64,000 nt of DNA from Desulfarculus baarsii DSM 2075 (GTDB taxonomy: Bacteria; Desulfobacterota; Desulfarculia; Desulfarculales; Desulfarculaceae): positions 2,507,501 through 2,571,500 of the forward strand of contig NC_014365.1 of assembly GCF_000143965.1 (NCBI RefSeq). Reading direction: 5' to 3'. Of this stretch, positions 51,146 to 58,895 are shown one piece after another. The notes under the pieces are model-generated. The model saw only the letters and a program-made list of their open reading frames with translations. It ran no database searches and was not told where the DNA came from. How positions within the stretch are numbered: position 1 is the stretch's first letter; every line of letters begins with the position of its first letter. Made by a program: the position numbers and the translations under genes.

Positions 51146-51161
51146 TGGCATCCAATTTGCT
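51146..51161 (+). promoter_or_regulatory. Sigma-54 promoter of the motA-fliA block
   Basis: TGGCATCCAATTTGCT fits the -24/-12 consensus (TGGCAY-n5-TTGCT). It is 36 bp before the motA start. It is the only clear promoter seen ahead of the 13-kb run of closely packed genes. Confidence 0.85.
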
Positions 51162-51197
51162 TAGTAATCAACGAGGCCATCCGCCAAGGAGTGATCG

Positions 51198-51962
51198 ATG
51201 GACCTGGCAACCATAATCGGCATAGTCAGCGCCTTCGCCCTGGTGCTCGCCGCCATGCTTTACGGCGGCAGCCTGACGATGTTCATCGACCCGGCCAGTA
51301 TCCTCATCGTCATCGGCGGCACCATCGGCGTGACGCTGATCAACTACCCGATGCGGGATATCGTCAAGCTCTTCAGCATAATGAAGCATTTGTTCTTTTA
51401 CAAGATCGTGCCGGTGGGCAAAATAATCTCCCAGTTCGTCGAGTTCGCCACCAGGGCCCGGCGCGAGGGCATCCTGGCCCTGGAGTCGTCGATGAAGGAA
51501 GTCGACGACCCCTTCCTGGCCAAGGGCCTGCAACTGACCATCGACGGCCTGGAGCCGGCCTCCATCAAGGAAATCCTGGAGACCGAGATAGACTATGTCG
51601 GCGAGCGCCACCGCCTGGGCGCGGAGATATTCATGACCATGGGCACCTTCGCCCCGGCCATGGGCATGATCGGCACGCTCATCGGCCTGGTGCAGATGCT
51701 CCAGAACATGAGCGACCCTTCGTCCATCGGCCCGGCCATGGCCGTGGCCATCCTCACCACCTTCTATGGCTCGGTGATGGCCAACATGATCTTTCTGCCC
51801 ATGAGCGGCAAGCTGAAAAACCGCTCGTCCGAGGAGGTCATGACCAAGGAAATCATGCTCAACGGCATCCTCAGCATCGCCCGGGGCGACAACCCCCGGG
51901 TGATCGAACAGAAGCTGCACAGCTTCATTCCGCCCAACCTGCGCCAATCGGTGTTCAAGTAG
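51198..51962 (+). CDS. motA: Flagellar motor stator protein MotA
   Basis: 254 residues with four membrane helices and the large cytoplasmic loop of MotA. Conserved segments: ILIVIGGTIGVTLINYPMRD, LQLTIDGLEPASIKEILETE, MGTFAPAMGMIGTLIGLVQML (helix 3) and VAILTTFYGSVMANMIFLPM (helix 4). It forms the pentamer of the ion-driven stator. AGGAG lies six bases before the ATG. Two MotB-type genes follow. Confidence 0.95.
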   Translation: MDLATIIGIVSAFALVLAAMLYGGSLTMFIDPASILIVIGGTIGVTLINYPMRDIVKLFSIMKHLFFYKIVPVGKIISQFVEFATRARREGILALESSMKEVDDPFLAKGLQLTIDGLEPASIKEILETEIDYVGERHRLGAEIFMTMGTFAPAMGMIGTLIGLVQMLQNMSDPSSIGPAMAVAILTTFYGSVMANMIFLPMSGKLKNRSSEEVMTKEIMLNGILSIARGDNPRVIEQKLHSFIPPNLRQSVFK

Positions 51963-51984
51963 GCTGGCGAAAAGAGGCGCGCTA

Positions 51985-52767
51985 GTGGCCCGCAAAAAGC
52001 AAGAAGAACAGGCCTCACCGGGCATCGTGGTGCTCTACACCGCGTTGATGATCCTGCTGTTGGCCTTTTTCATCCTGCTCAACTCGATGGGGGCCACCGA
52101 GGAGTCAAAAGTCAGGCAAGCCTACAAGTCGCTGATGGATTCGTTCGGCTTTCAGGAAGGCGGCGTCAAGCCCTTCACCACCCAGACCATGCAAAGCTCC
52201 AGCGCCGTGGTGGCGGCCATGAATCCCATCGACGAGGACTACGTGGTGCTGCGGGGCATGGTGTTCGAAAACCGCCTGGACGACCAGGTGCGTCTACTGC
52301 GCTCCCAGGGCATGCGCACGGTGGTCATCAACGCCGACATGCTCTTCGCGCCCGGTTCGGCCAAGCTCAGCCCCAACATCCTGCCGTTTTTGGACGAAGT
52401 GGCCGCGGTGATCAAGGACCGGGCCTATCCGCTGAGCGTCTACGGCCACACCGACGACGAGCCCTGGCGCGGCAAGGGCGGCCAGGACAACTGGACGCTC
52501 AGCGCCCAACGGGCCCTGAGCGTGGTGGCCCATCTGGTTTCGCGGGGGGTGAGCGCCTCCAGGTTGGCGGCCTTTGGCCTGGCCGGAACCCAACCCATCG
52601 CCAGCAACACGACCGCCGAGGGCCGCCGCCAGAACAACCGCGTGGCCCTGGTCTTCAACGCCGACGACGCCAGCCAGTACATGATCCCCGAAAACGACCC
52701 GAAGCCCAAGCTGGACTTCCGCGGCTTCCAGTTCGACCTGATGGAACAGCCAAACCCCGAGGAATGA
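51985..52767 (+). CDS. MotB-like protein lacking the ion-binding Asp
   Basis: 260 residues from GTG 51985 (GAGG seven bases upstream). One N-terminal membrane helix and a C-terminal OmpA/MotB peptidoglycan-binding domain (LSVYGHTDDEPW, LSAQRALSVVAHLVSRG, NRVALVF). The helix reads VLYTALMILLLAFFILL. The position of the universally needed MotB aspartate is Ala20, aligned with Asp22 of the next gene product. Alone it should not conduct ions; it may pair with the second MotB in a mixed dimer. ATGA overlap region with the next gene. Confidence 0.9.
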   Translation: MARKKQEEQASPGIVVLYTALMILLLAFFILLNSMGATEESKVRQAYKSLMDSFGFQEGGVKPFTTQTMQSSSAVVAAMNPIDEDYVVLRGMVFENRLDDQVRLLRSQGMRTVVINADMLFAPGSAKLSPNILPFLDEVAAVIKDRAYPLSVYGHTDDEPWRGKGGQDNWTLSAQRALSVVAHLVSRGVSASRLAAFGLAGTQPIASNTTAEGRRQNNRVALVFNADDASQYMIPENDPKPKLDFRGFQFDLMEQPNPEE

Positions 52768-52772
52768 CGAGC

Positions 52773-53510
52773 ATGGCGGGCAAGAAAAAACAGGAAGTCG
52801 GCTTCGACCCCTTGGGCTGGATGTTCACCTTCAGCGACCTGGTGACGCTGCTGTTGACTTTTTTCGTCATGCTCTTGGCCATGAAGCAGCCAGAGGTGCT
52901 AAAGTTCAAGGCCGCCTTCGGCGTTTTTTCCGGCGGCGGCGGAGCCGGCGTGATGGCCCTGACCGACCAGCCTGGCGTGCAGGCCCACCGGCGGATCATG
53001 GAGCAACTGGAGACCGCCACCCCCGCCGACCTGGATCTGGCCAAGCAGGAGCTGGCCGAGATGATGGAGTTGCCCAGCGGCCAGACCGACCTGGCCGGCA
53101 GCCTGCAACAGGGCCTCCAGGTGCGCCAGGAGCCCAGGGGCACGGTGATCACCCTGGCCAACGACCTGCTGTTCGCCCCTGGCAAGGCCGAGCTTTCGCC
53201 TCAGGCGGTGGAGTCGATCAAAAAGATCGCCTCGGTGCTGGCCCACGGCTCGGCCAACATCTCGGTGGAGGGCCACACCGACGCCAGCGCGCCCGGGGCC
53301 GGCTCGGGCTTTGGCGATAACTGGTCGTTGTCGTTGGCCCGGGCCCACGCCGTGCTGCTCAGGCTGATCGACCCCGGCGGCCTCAAGCCCGACCGCCTGC
53401 GCCTGGCGGCCCTGGGCGATTCGCGCCCTCTGGTCCCCAATGACACGCCCCAGCGCCGGGCCATGAACAGGCGCACCGAAATTGTCGTGCTGGCTCAACC
53501 CAAACCCTGA
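52773..53510 (+). CDS. motB: Flagellar motor stator protein MotB
   Basis: 245 residues from ATG 52773 (GAGG about ten bases upstream; ATG 52764 is too close). The membrane helix FTFSDLVTLLLTFFVMLL keeps the essential ion-binding Asp22. The OmpA-type domain has ISVEGHTDASAPG, LSLARAHAVLLRLID and NRRTEIVVL. It anchors the stator to peptidoglycan. The second of two tandem MotB genes after motA. Confidence 0.94.
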   Translation: MAGKKKQEVGFDPLGWMFTFSDLVTLLLTFFVMLLAMKQPEVLKFKAAFGVFSGGGGAGVMALTDQPGVQAHRRIMEQLETATPADLDLAKQELAEMMELPSGQTDLAGSLQQGLQVRQEPRGTVITLANDLLFAPGKAELSPQAVESIKKIASVLAHGSANISVEGHTDASAPGAGSGFGDNWSLSLARAHAVLLRLIDPGGLKPDRLRLAALGDSRPLVPNDTPQRRAMNRRTEIVVLAQPKP

Positions 53511-53521
53511 AGGAGGCCGCC

Positions 53522-54091
53522 ATGGCTGATGAAGATCTGGAACTGGAAGGCGCGGGAGAGGAAGGCGCCGGCGAGGGCGGCAAGAAAAAAGGCGGCATGA
53601 AGCTGATCATCATCGTGGCGGTGGGCCTGATCGTTTTGTTCGGGGCCGGCTTTGGCGCATGGTGGTTTTTGCTGGCCGGCGACGACGCCCCGCCGCCGGA
53701 GGCGGCCCCGGCCGCCCAGCAAGGCCAGGCCCCGGCCGAGGGCGCGGCCCCGGCCCAAGGCCAGGAAGGGGCGGCCCAGGAAAAACCCGGCACCATCGTG
53801 CAGTTGGAGCCCTTTGTCGTCAACCTGGCCGACCCCGGCGGCAAGCGCTACCTCAAATTGACCATGGCCGTCGACGCCGGCGACGAAAAACTCAAGGCCG
53901 AGATCGACGCGCGCCTGCCCCAGATCCGCGATTCGATCCTGCTGCTGCTGACCAGCAAGGCCTATCAGGACATCGCCGAGGTGGCTGGCAAGATCCGCCT
54001 GCGCACCGAGGTGTTGGCCATTTTCAATCGCTATCTGGCGGGCGCGGGCAGCGTCCACGCCGTATACTTTTCCGAGTTCGTGATCCAATAA
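53522..54091 (+). CDS. fliL: Flagellar basal body-associated protein FliL
   Basis: 189 residues. An acidic N-terminus, one membrane helix (about 27-50), a long Ala/Pro/Gln linker and the FliL domain (IVQLEPFVVNLADPGGKRYL, LPQIRDSILLLLTSKAYQDI, VYFSEFVIQ). It associates with the stator and motor. GGAGG precedes the ATG. It lies 11 bp after motB. Confidence 0.95.
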   Translation: MADEDLELEGAGEEGAGEGGKKKGGMKLIIIVAVGLIVLFGAGFGAWWFLLAGDDAPPPEAAPAAQQGQAPAEGAAPAQGQEGAAQEKPGTIVQLEPFVVNLADPGGKRYLKLTMAVDAGDEKLKAEIDARLPQIRDSILLLLTSKAYQDIAEVAGKIRLRTEVLAIFNRYLAGAGSVHAVYFSEFVIQ

Positions 54092-54100
54092 GGCAGGCTC

Positions 54101-55087
54101 ATGAGCAAGATTTTAACCCAGGACGAGGTCGACGCCCTATTAAAGGGCATGAGCGGCGGCGAGATCGAAGTCGAGACCGACGCCGGTCCCGAGGCCGACG
54201 GCGTCATCGTCTACGATCTGACCAACCAGGACCGCATCATTCGCGGCCGCATGCCCACCCTGGAGATCATCAACGACCGTTTCGCCAGGCTGTTCCGCAC
54301 CACCCTCAGCAGCGCCCTGCGCAAGATCGTCGACATGACCACCACCAGCGTGGACATGGTCAAGTTCGGCGAATTCATGCGCTCGCTGCCGGTGCCCACC
54401 AGCCTGCACATCTTCAAGATGGACCCCTTGCGCGGCCACGCCATCTTCGTCCTGGAGTCCAAGCTGGTCTTCAACCTGGTCGAGACGTTTTTCGGCGGGG
54501 CCGGCGGCGGCAACGTCAAGATCGAGGGCCGCGACTTCACGGCCATCGAGCAGCAACTCACGCGCAAGGTGGTGATGCTGGCCCTCAAGGACATGGAAAG
54601 CGCCTGGAAGCCGGTCCACGAAGTGACCATGGTCTACAGCCGCACCGAGATCAACCCCCAGTTCGCCTCCATCGTCCCGCCCACCGACGTGGTCATCGTG
54701 GTCAAGTTCGAGTTGGAGATGGAGCACACCGCCGGCACGGTCACCGTGTGCATCCCCTACTCCACCATCGAGCCCATCCGCACCAAGCTCTACGCCGGCT
54801 TCCAGAGCGACCAGCTCGAGGTCGACCACGAATGGATGCGGCGCTTCCGCAAGCAACTGCGCGAGGCCGAGGTCGAATTCACCGTCGAGCTGGGCCGCAC
54901 CGAGCTGACCAGCGGCGACCTGCTCCAGCTCAAGGTCGGCGACGTGTTGCAGTTGGATTCCGACATCAACGGCCACCTGGTGGCCATGGTCGAGGGCGTG
55001 CCCAAGTTCCTGGGCCGTCCCGGCCAGATGCGTGGCAACAAGGCCTTCCGGGTGGAGGGCTTCAAGGATTACGGCGCGGAGATCTGA
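54101..55087 (+). CDS. fliM: Flagellar motor switch protein FliM
   Basis: 328 residues. The N-terminal CheY-binding motif appears as [14 protein letters not shown]. The middle CheC-like domain has [20 protein letters not shown] and [20 protein letters not shown]. The C-terminal SpoA domain reads [20 protein letters not shown]. It forms the C-ring and controls rotation sense. It lies 9 bp after fliL. Confidence 0.97.
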   Translation: MSKILTQDEVDALLKGMSGGEIEVETDAGPEADGVIVYDLTNQDRIIRGRMPTLEIINDRFARLFRTTLSSALRKIVDMTTTSVDMVKFGEFMRSLPVPTSLHIFKMDPLRGHAIFVLESKLVFNLVETFFGGAGGGNVKIEGRDFTAIEQQLTRKVVMLALKDMESAWKPVHEVTMVYSRTEINPQFASIVPPTDVVIVVKFELEMEHTAGTVTVCIPYSTIEPIRTKLYAGFQSDQLEVDHEWMRRFRKQLREAEVEFTVELGRTELTSGDLLQLKVGDVLQLDSDINGHLVAMVEGVPKFLGRPGQMRGNKAFRVEGFKDYGAEI

Positions 55088-55127
55088 GGCGCTGGCCTCC
55101 CGCGCACGGGGCAAGGAAGGACAAATC

Positions 55128-55481
55128 ATGGCTGACGAGTGGGACAGCCCCTCCGGCGACAACGCCTCGCTGGAATCTTTCGACGGCCAGGCCGACGGCG
55201 ACGGCGCCCTGCAACGGCCGGCTCAGAACATCGACTTCATCCTCGACATCCCCCTGGAGGTGACCGTCGAACTGGGCCGCACGTCGATGCTGATCAACGA
55301 CCTGTTGCAACTGGGCCAGGGCTCGGTGGTCGAGTTGAACAAGCTGGCCGGCGAGCCGCTGGAGATCCTGGTCAACCGCAAGCTGATCGCCCGCGGCGAA
55401 GTGGTGGTGGTCAACGAAAAGTTCGGCGTGCGCCTGACCGACATCGTCTCGCCCATCGAACGCGTCAAGTCGTTGGGTTAG
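55128..55481 (+). CDS. fliN: Flagellar motor switch protein FliN
   Basis: 117 residues from ATG 55128 (GGAAGG seven bases upstream). The SpoA domain is typical: [60 protein letters not shown]. The first 35 residues are acidic and variable. C-ring base component that docks the export apparatus. Confidence 0.96.
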   Translation: MADEWDSPSGDNASLESFDGQADGDGALQRPAQNIDFILDIPLEVTVELGRTSMLINDLLQLGQGSVVELNKLAGEPLEILVNRKLIARGEVVVVNEKFGVRLTDIVSPIERVKSLG

Positions 55482-55489
55482 CCGAGCCG

Positions 55490-55927
55490 ATGGCGCGTTT
55501 TTTTGGCATGAGCGCGGCCCTGGCCGGGGCGCTGCTGCTGGCCTGGCCGGCCCTGGCCCAGGAGCCGGCCGCCCCGCCGCCCGAGCTTGACCTGGGCTGG
55601 GCCCTGGCCAAGACGGCCGGTGGGCTGGGGGTGGTTTTGGCCCTGATGTGGGGCCTGCTGTGGCTCATGCGTCGTTTCGCGCCCAACGCCGGGGGCGGCG
55701 GCGCGGGCTTCCGGCTGGTGGGCCGGCTGTCGTTGGGCCCGCGCAAGTGGCTGGGCCTGGTGGAGTTGGGCGGCCGCCTGCTGGTGCTGGGCGTCAGCGA
55801 CCAGGGCGTGAGCCTGCTGGAAACCATCGACGACCCCGAGGAAGTGGCCCGCCTGACGCAAAACCGCCAATCTTTCGCCGCCGCGCTGCAAAAAGCCCGT
55901 GGCGGCCGGGCCGAGGACAAATCATGA
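55490..55927 (+). CDS. fliO: Flagellar biosynthesis protein FliO
   Basis: 145 residues. An N-terminal hydrophobic segment and a main membrane helix (about 41-61, GGLGVVLALMWGLLWLMRRF) are followed by the small cytoplasmic domain (FRLVGRLSLGPRKWLGLVEL, LVLGVSDQGVSLLETID). FliO helps assemble the FliP ring. It lies 8 bp after fliN and overlaps fliP by four bases (ATGA). Confidence 0.9.
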   Translation: MARFFGMSAALAGALLLAWPALAQEPAAPPPELDLGWALAKTAGGLGVVLALMWGLLWLMRRFAPNAGGGGAGFRLVGRLSLGPRKWLGLVELGGRLLVLGVSDQGVSLLETIDDPEEVARLTQNRQSFAAALQKARGGRAEDKS

Positions 55928-56700
55928 TCACCAGCCCGCCGCGACCTTCGGCCCTGGCCGCGCTGACCCTGGCCGTGGCCCTGGCTGGCGCGTCAACGGC
56001 CCTGGCCCAGGAGGGCGCGCCGCTGAACCTGCCCTCGATCACCCTGGGCGCGCAAAACGCCGCCTCGCCCGAACAGGTCTCCACGGCTCTGCAAATCGTC
56101 ATTTTGCTGACGGTGCTGACCCTGGCCCCGGCCATCCTGGTGATGACCACCAGCTTCGTGCGCATCGCGGTGTCATTTTCCCTTTTGCGCAACGCCCTGG
56201 GCGCGCCCCAGGTGCCGCCGACCCAGATCATCGTCGGCTTGTCGCTGTTTTTGACGTTTTTCATCATGGCCCCGGTCTTTGATCAGGTCCACGACAAGGC
56301 CCTCAAGCCCTACCTCGACGGAGCCATCAGCCAGAGCGCTTTTTTCGAGGAAGCGGCCAAGCCCATGCGCGAGTTCATGCTCAAGCAGACGCGCAAGAAA
56401 GACCTGGGCCTGTTCATGAAGATCGCCGGCGAGGACCGCCCGCGCAACGAGCAAGACGTGACCATGAGCGCCCTGGTCCCGGCCTTTGTCATCAGTGAAC
56501 TGCGCACGGCCTTCGAGATCGGTTTTTTACTTTACGTGCCGTTTCTGGTCATCGACATGGTGGTGGCCTCGGTGTTGTTGTCGATGGGCATGATGATGCT
56601 GCCGCCGGTGATGATCTCGCTGCCGTTCAAGCTGATGCTTTTCGTGCTGGTGGACGGCTGGTACCTGCTGGTGGGCTCGCTTGTGCGGTCCTTCGGCTGA
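55924..56700 (+). CDS. fliP: Flagellar export gate protein FliP
   Basis: 258 residues, with a signal-like N-terminus and four membrane helices. Family motifs: LAPAILVMTTSFVRIAVSFS, ALGAPQVPPTQIIVGLSLFL, LVPAFVISELRTAFEIGFLL and VLLSMGMMMLPPVMISLPFK. It forms the core of the type III export gate with FliQ and FliR. Translation is coupled to fliO. Confidence 0.97.
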   Translation: MITSPPRPSALAALTLAVALAGASTALAQEGAPLNLPSITLGAQNAASPEQVSTALQIVILLTVLTLAPAILVMTTSFVRIAVSFSLLRNALGAPQVPPTQIIVGLSLFLTFFIMAPVFDQVHDKALKPYLDGAISQSAFFEEAAKPMREFMLKQTRKKDLGLFMKIAGEDRPRNEQDVTMSALVPAFVISELRTAFEIGFLLYVPFLVIDMVVASVLLSMGMMMLPPVMISLPFKLMLFVLVDGWYLLVGSLVRSFG

Positions 56701-56710
56701 AGGAGTGGCC

Positions 56711-56980
56711 ATGAACGTCGATTTCATCATCGGTTTCGCCCGCCAGGGCATGGAGATAACCCTGCTGATGGCCGCGCCGGTGCTGGGCGTGGGCATGGTG
56801 GTGGGGCTGTTGGTCAGCATCTTTCAGTCAGTGACCCAAATCCAGGAGATGACCCTGACCTTCGTGCCCAAGATCCTGGCCGTGATGGTGGCGCTGTTGT
56901 TTTTCGGGCCGTGGATGTTGGCCAAAATGATGAACTACACCGAGTCGATCATCCAGAACATCCCCACCTACATCAAGTGA
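56711..56980 (+). CDS. fliQ: Flagellar export gate protein FliQ
   Basis: 89 residues from ATG 56711 (AGGAG five bases upstream). Two membrane helices with LVSIFQSVTQIQEMTLTFVP between them, the FliQ hallmark. Export gate subunit. Confidence 0.97.
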   Translation: MNVDFIIGFARQGMEITLLMAAPVLGVGMVVGLLVSIFQSVTQIQEMTLTFVPKILAVMVALLFFGPWMLAKMMNYTESIIQNIPTYIK

Positions 56981-56995
56981 GGGTGAGGGGCGGCC

Positions 56996-57772
56996 GTGTT
57001 TTTTTCCGACGCCACCTATCAGCAATGGATGCATTTTCTGCTGATATTGACGCGATGCTCGGCGTTGGTGGCGCTGTTGCCGTTTTTTGGTTCGGCCAAC
57101 ATCCCCGACACGGTCAAGGCCGGCCTGTCGATGGCCTTGGCCGTGTTTTTGCATCCCATCGTCAAGATAGACCCGGCGCTTTTTCCCACGGGCCTGGATT
57201 CGTTTTTGATCCTGGCCTTTGGCGAGCTGATGATCGGGGCCATTTTGGGTTTCGCGGTGCGGCTTTTGTTTTCGGCGGTGCAGATCATGGGACACCTGGC
57301 CGGCTTTCAGATGGGCTTTTCGGTGGCCAACGTCTTGGACCCCATGGGCGGCGAGCAGGTCTCGGTGATCGGACAATTTTGCTATGTTATCGCGATATTG
57401 GTATTTTTCGCGGTGGGCGGCCACCACTGGTTTTTCAGCGCGGCGGCCGAAAGCTTCGCCATCGTCCCGCCGGGCCAGTTCGCCTTCAGCCGCATTTTGT
57501 TCGACCAGCTCACGACCATGACCGCCGACATGTTCGAGCTGGCCCTCAAACTTGGCGCGCCGGTCATCGGCGTGCTGCTGGCCGCCGACGTGGCCATGGG
57601 CGTGCTGGCCAAGACGGTGCCCCAGATGAACATCCTTATCGTGGGCATGCCGCTCAAGATAGGCGTGGGCCTGTTTTTTCTGGCCCTGACCATGGGCTTC
57701 ATGATCGTGACCATGGGCGCTTCGTTCAGGGACTTGGGCCCGGTGCTGGGCTCGTTCCTGAAGGCGATGTGA
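56996..57772 (+). CDS. fliR: Flagellar export gate protein FliR
   Basis: 258 residues from GTG 56996. About six membrane helices with SALVALLPFFGSANIPDTVK, FGELMIGAILGFAVRLLFSA, MGHLAGFQMGFSVANVLDPM and NILIVGMPLKIGVGLFFLAL. It completes the FliPQR channel. GAGGGG lies upstream. The next gene begins 4 bp after its stop. Confidence 0.95.
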   Translation: MFFSDATYQQWMHFLLILTRCSALVALLPFFGSANIPDTVKAGLSMALAVFLHPIVKIDPALFPTGLDSFLILAFGELMIGAILGFAVRLLFSAVQIMGHLAGFQMGFSVANVLDPMGGEQVSVIGQFCYVIAILVFFAVGGHHWFFSAAAESFAIVPPGQFAFSRILFDQLTTMTADMFELALKLGAPVIGVLLAADVAMGVLAKTVPQMNILIVGMPLKIGVGLFFLALTMGFMIVTMGASFRDLGPVLGSFLKAM

Positions 57773-57776
57773 ACTG

Positions 57777-58871
57777 ATGGCCGACAATACCGCGCAGGAA
57801 AAAACCGAAAAACCGACTCCACGACGGAGGTCCAAGGCCCGCGAAAAGGGCCAGGTGGCCAAAAGCCAGGAGTTGGGCAGCATCGGCGTGTTGTTCGCCG
57901 GGCTGATGTGCCTCTACGCCTTTGGCGGCTTTGTCTACGACCAAAGCGCCACGATGATGACGCATATCCTGAGCCGGGCCGCCGAGACGCCCGTCAGCCT
58001 GGCCCAGGTGCATAATTTGTCCATCGACCTGATGGGCCATTTTTTGCGAACGCTGGCCCCGTTCATGCTGGCGGTGGTGTTGGCCGGCGTGGCGGTGAAC
58101 GTGGCCCAGACGGGCTTCATGCTGGCCACCTCGCGCCTGCGGCCCGACCTGAAAAAGATCAATCCCCTCGAAGGCCTGAAGAAATTCGTCTCCATGCGCA
58201 TGCTGGTCGAGGCCATCAAGAACACGGGAAAGATCTGCGTGGTGGGCCTGGTGGCCTATCTGGTCCTGGCCGACGAACTGCCCAACTTCCCCAACATCGG
58301 CAAGCTGGGCGGCCTGACGGCCATGCTCATCTACATCGCCGACGTCTGCCTGCGCATCTTCCTGTGGTCGCTGGCGGCCATGTTCATCCTGGCCATCCTG
58401 GATTACGCCTACCAGAAATACCAGTTTGAAAAAGGCCTGAAGATGTCCAAGCAGGAGATCAAGGACGAATTCAAGCAGACCGAGGGCGATCCCCACGTCA
58501 AGAGCCGCATCCGTCAGTTGCAGCGCGAGCGGGCCATGAAGCGCATGATGGCCGCCGTGCCCCAAGCCGACGTGGTCATCACCAACCCCACCCACCTGGC
58601 CGTGGCCATCTTCTATCAGGCCGGCCAGATGGATGCCCCCGAGGTGGTGGCCAAGGGCCAGAACAAGATCGCCGAACGCATCAAGGCCCTGGCCCAGGAA
58701 AACAACGTGCCCATCATCGAGGACAAGCCCCTGGCCCAGGCCCTCTACAAATCGGTGGAGGTGGGCCAGCGCATACCTTTCGAGCTTTTCGGGGCGGTGG
58801 CGGCCATCCTGGCCCACGTCTATCGCGAGAAACAGACGCATCAACAGGTGCTCGACGCCATCAAGCAATAA
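57777..58871 (+). CDS. flhB: Flagellar export switch protein FlhB
   Basis: 364 residues. The N-terminal EKTEKPTPRRRSKAREKGQV is characteristic. Four membrane helices are followed by the cytoplasmic domain with the autocleavage motif NPTH (270-273, in VVITNPTHLAVAIFY). It sets substrate specificity of the export system together with FliK, encoded 12 kb upstream. Confidence 0.97.
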   Translation: MADNTAQEKTEKPTPRRRSKAREKGQVAKSQELGSIGVLFAGLMCLYAFGGFVYDQSATMMTHILSRAAETPVSLAQVHNLSIDLMGHFLRTLAPFMLAVVLAGVAVNVAQTGFMLATSRLRPDLKKINPLEGLKKFVSMRMLVEAIKNTGKICVVGLVAYLVLADELPNFPNIGKLGGLTAMLIYIADVCLRIFLWSLAAMFILAILDYAYQKYQFEKGLKMSKQEIKDEFKQTEGDPHVKSRIRQLQRERAMKRMMAAVPQADVVITNPTHLAVAIFYQAGQMDAPEVVAKGQNKIAERIKALAQENNVPIIEDKPLAQALYKSVEVGQRIPFELFGAVAAILAHVYREKQTHQQVLDAIKQ

Positions 58872-58895
58872 CCGGGCAAAGGCCCAGGAAGCGGC

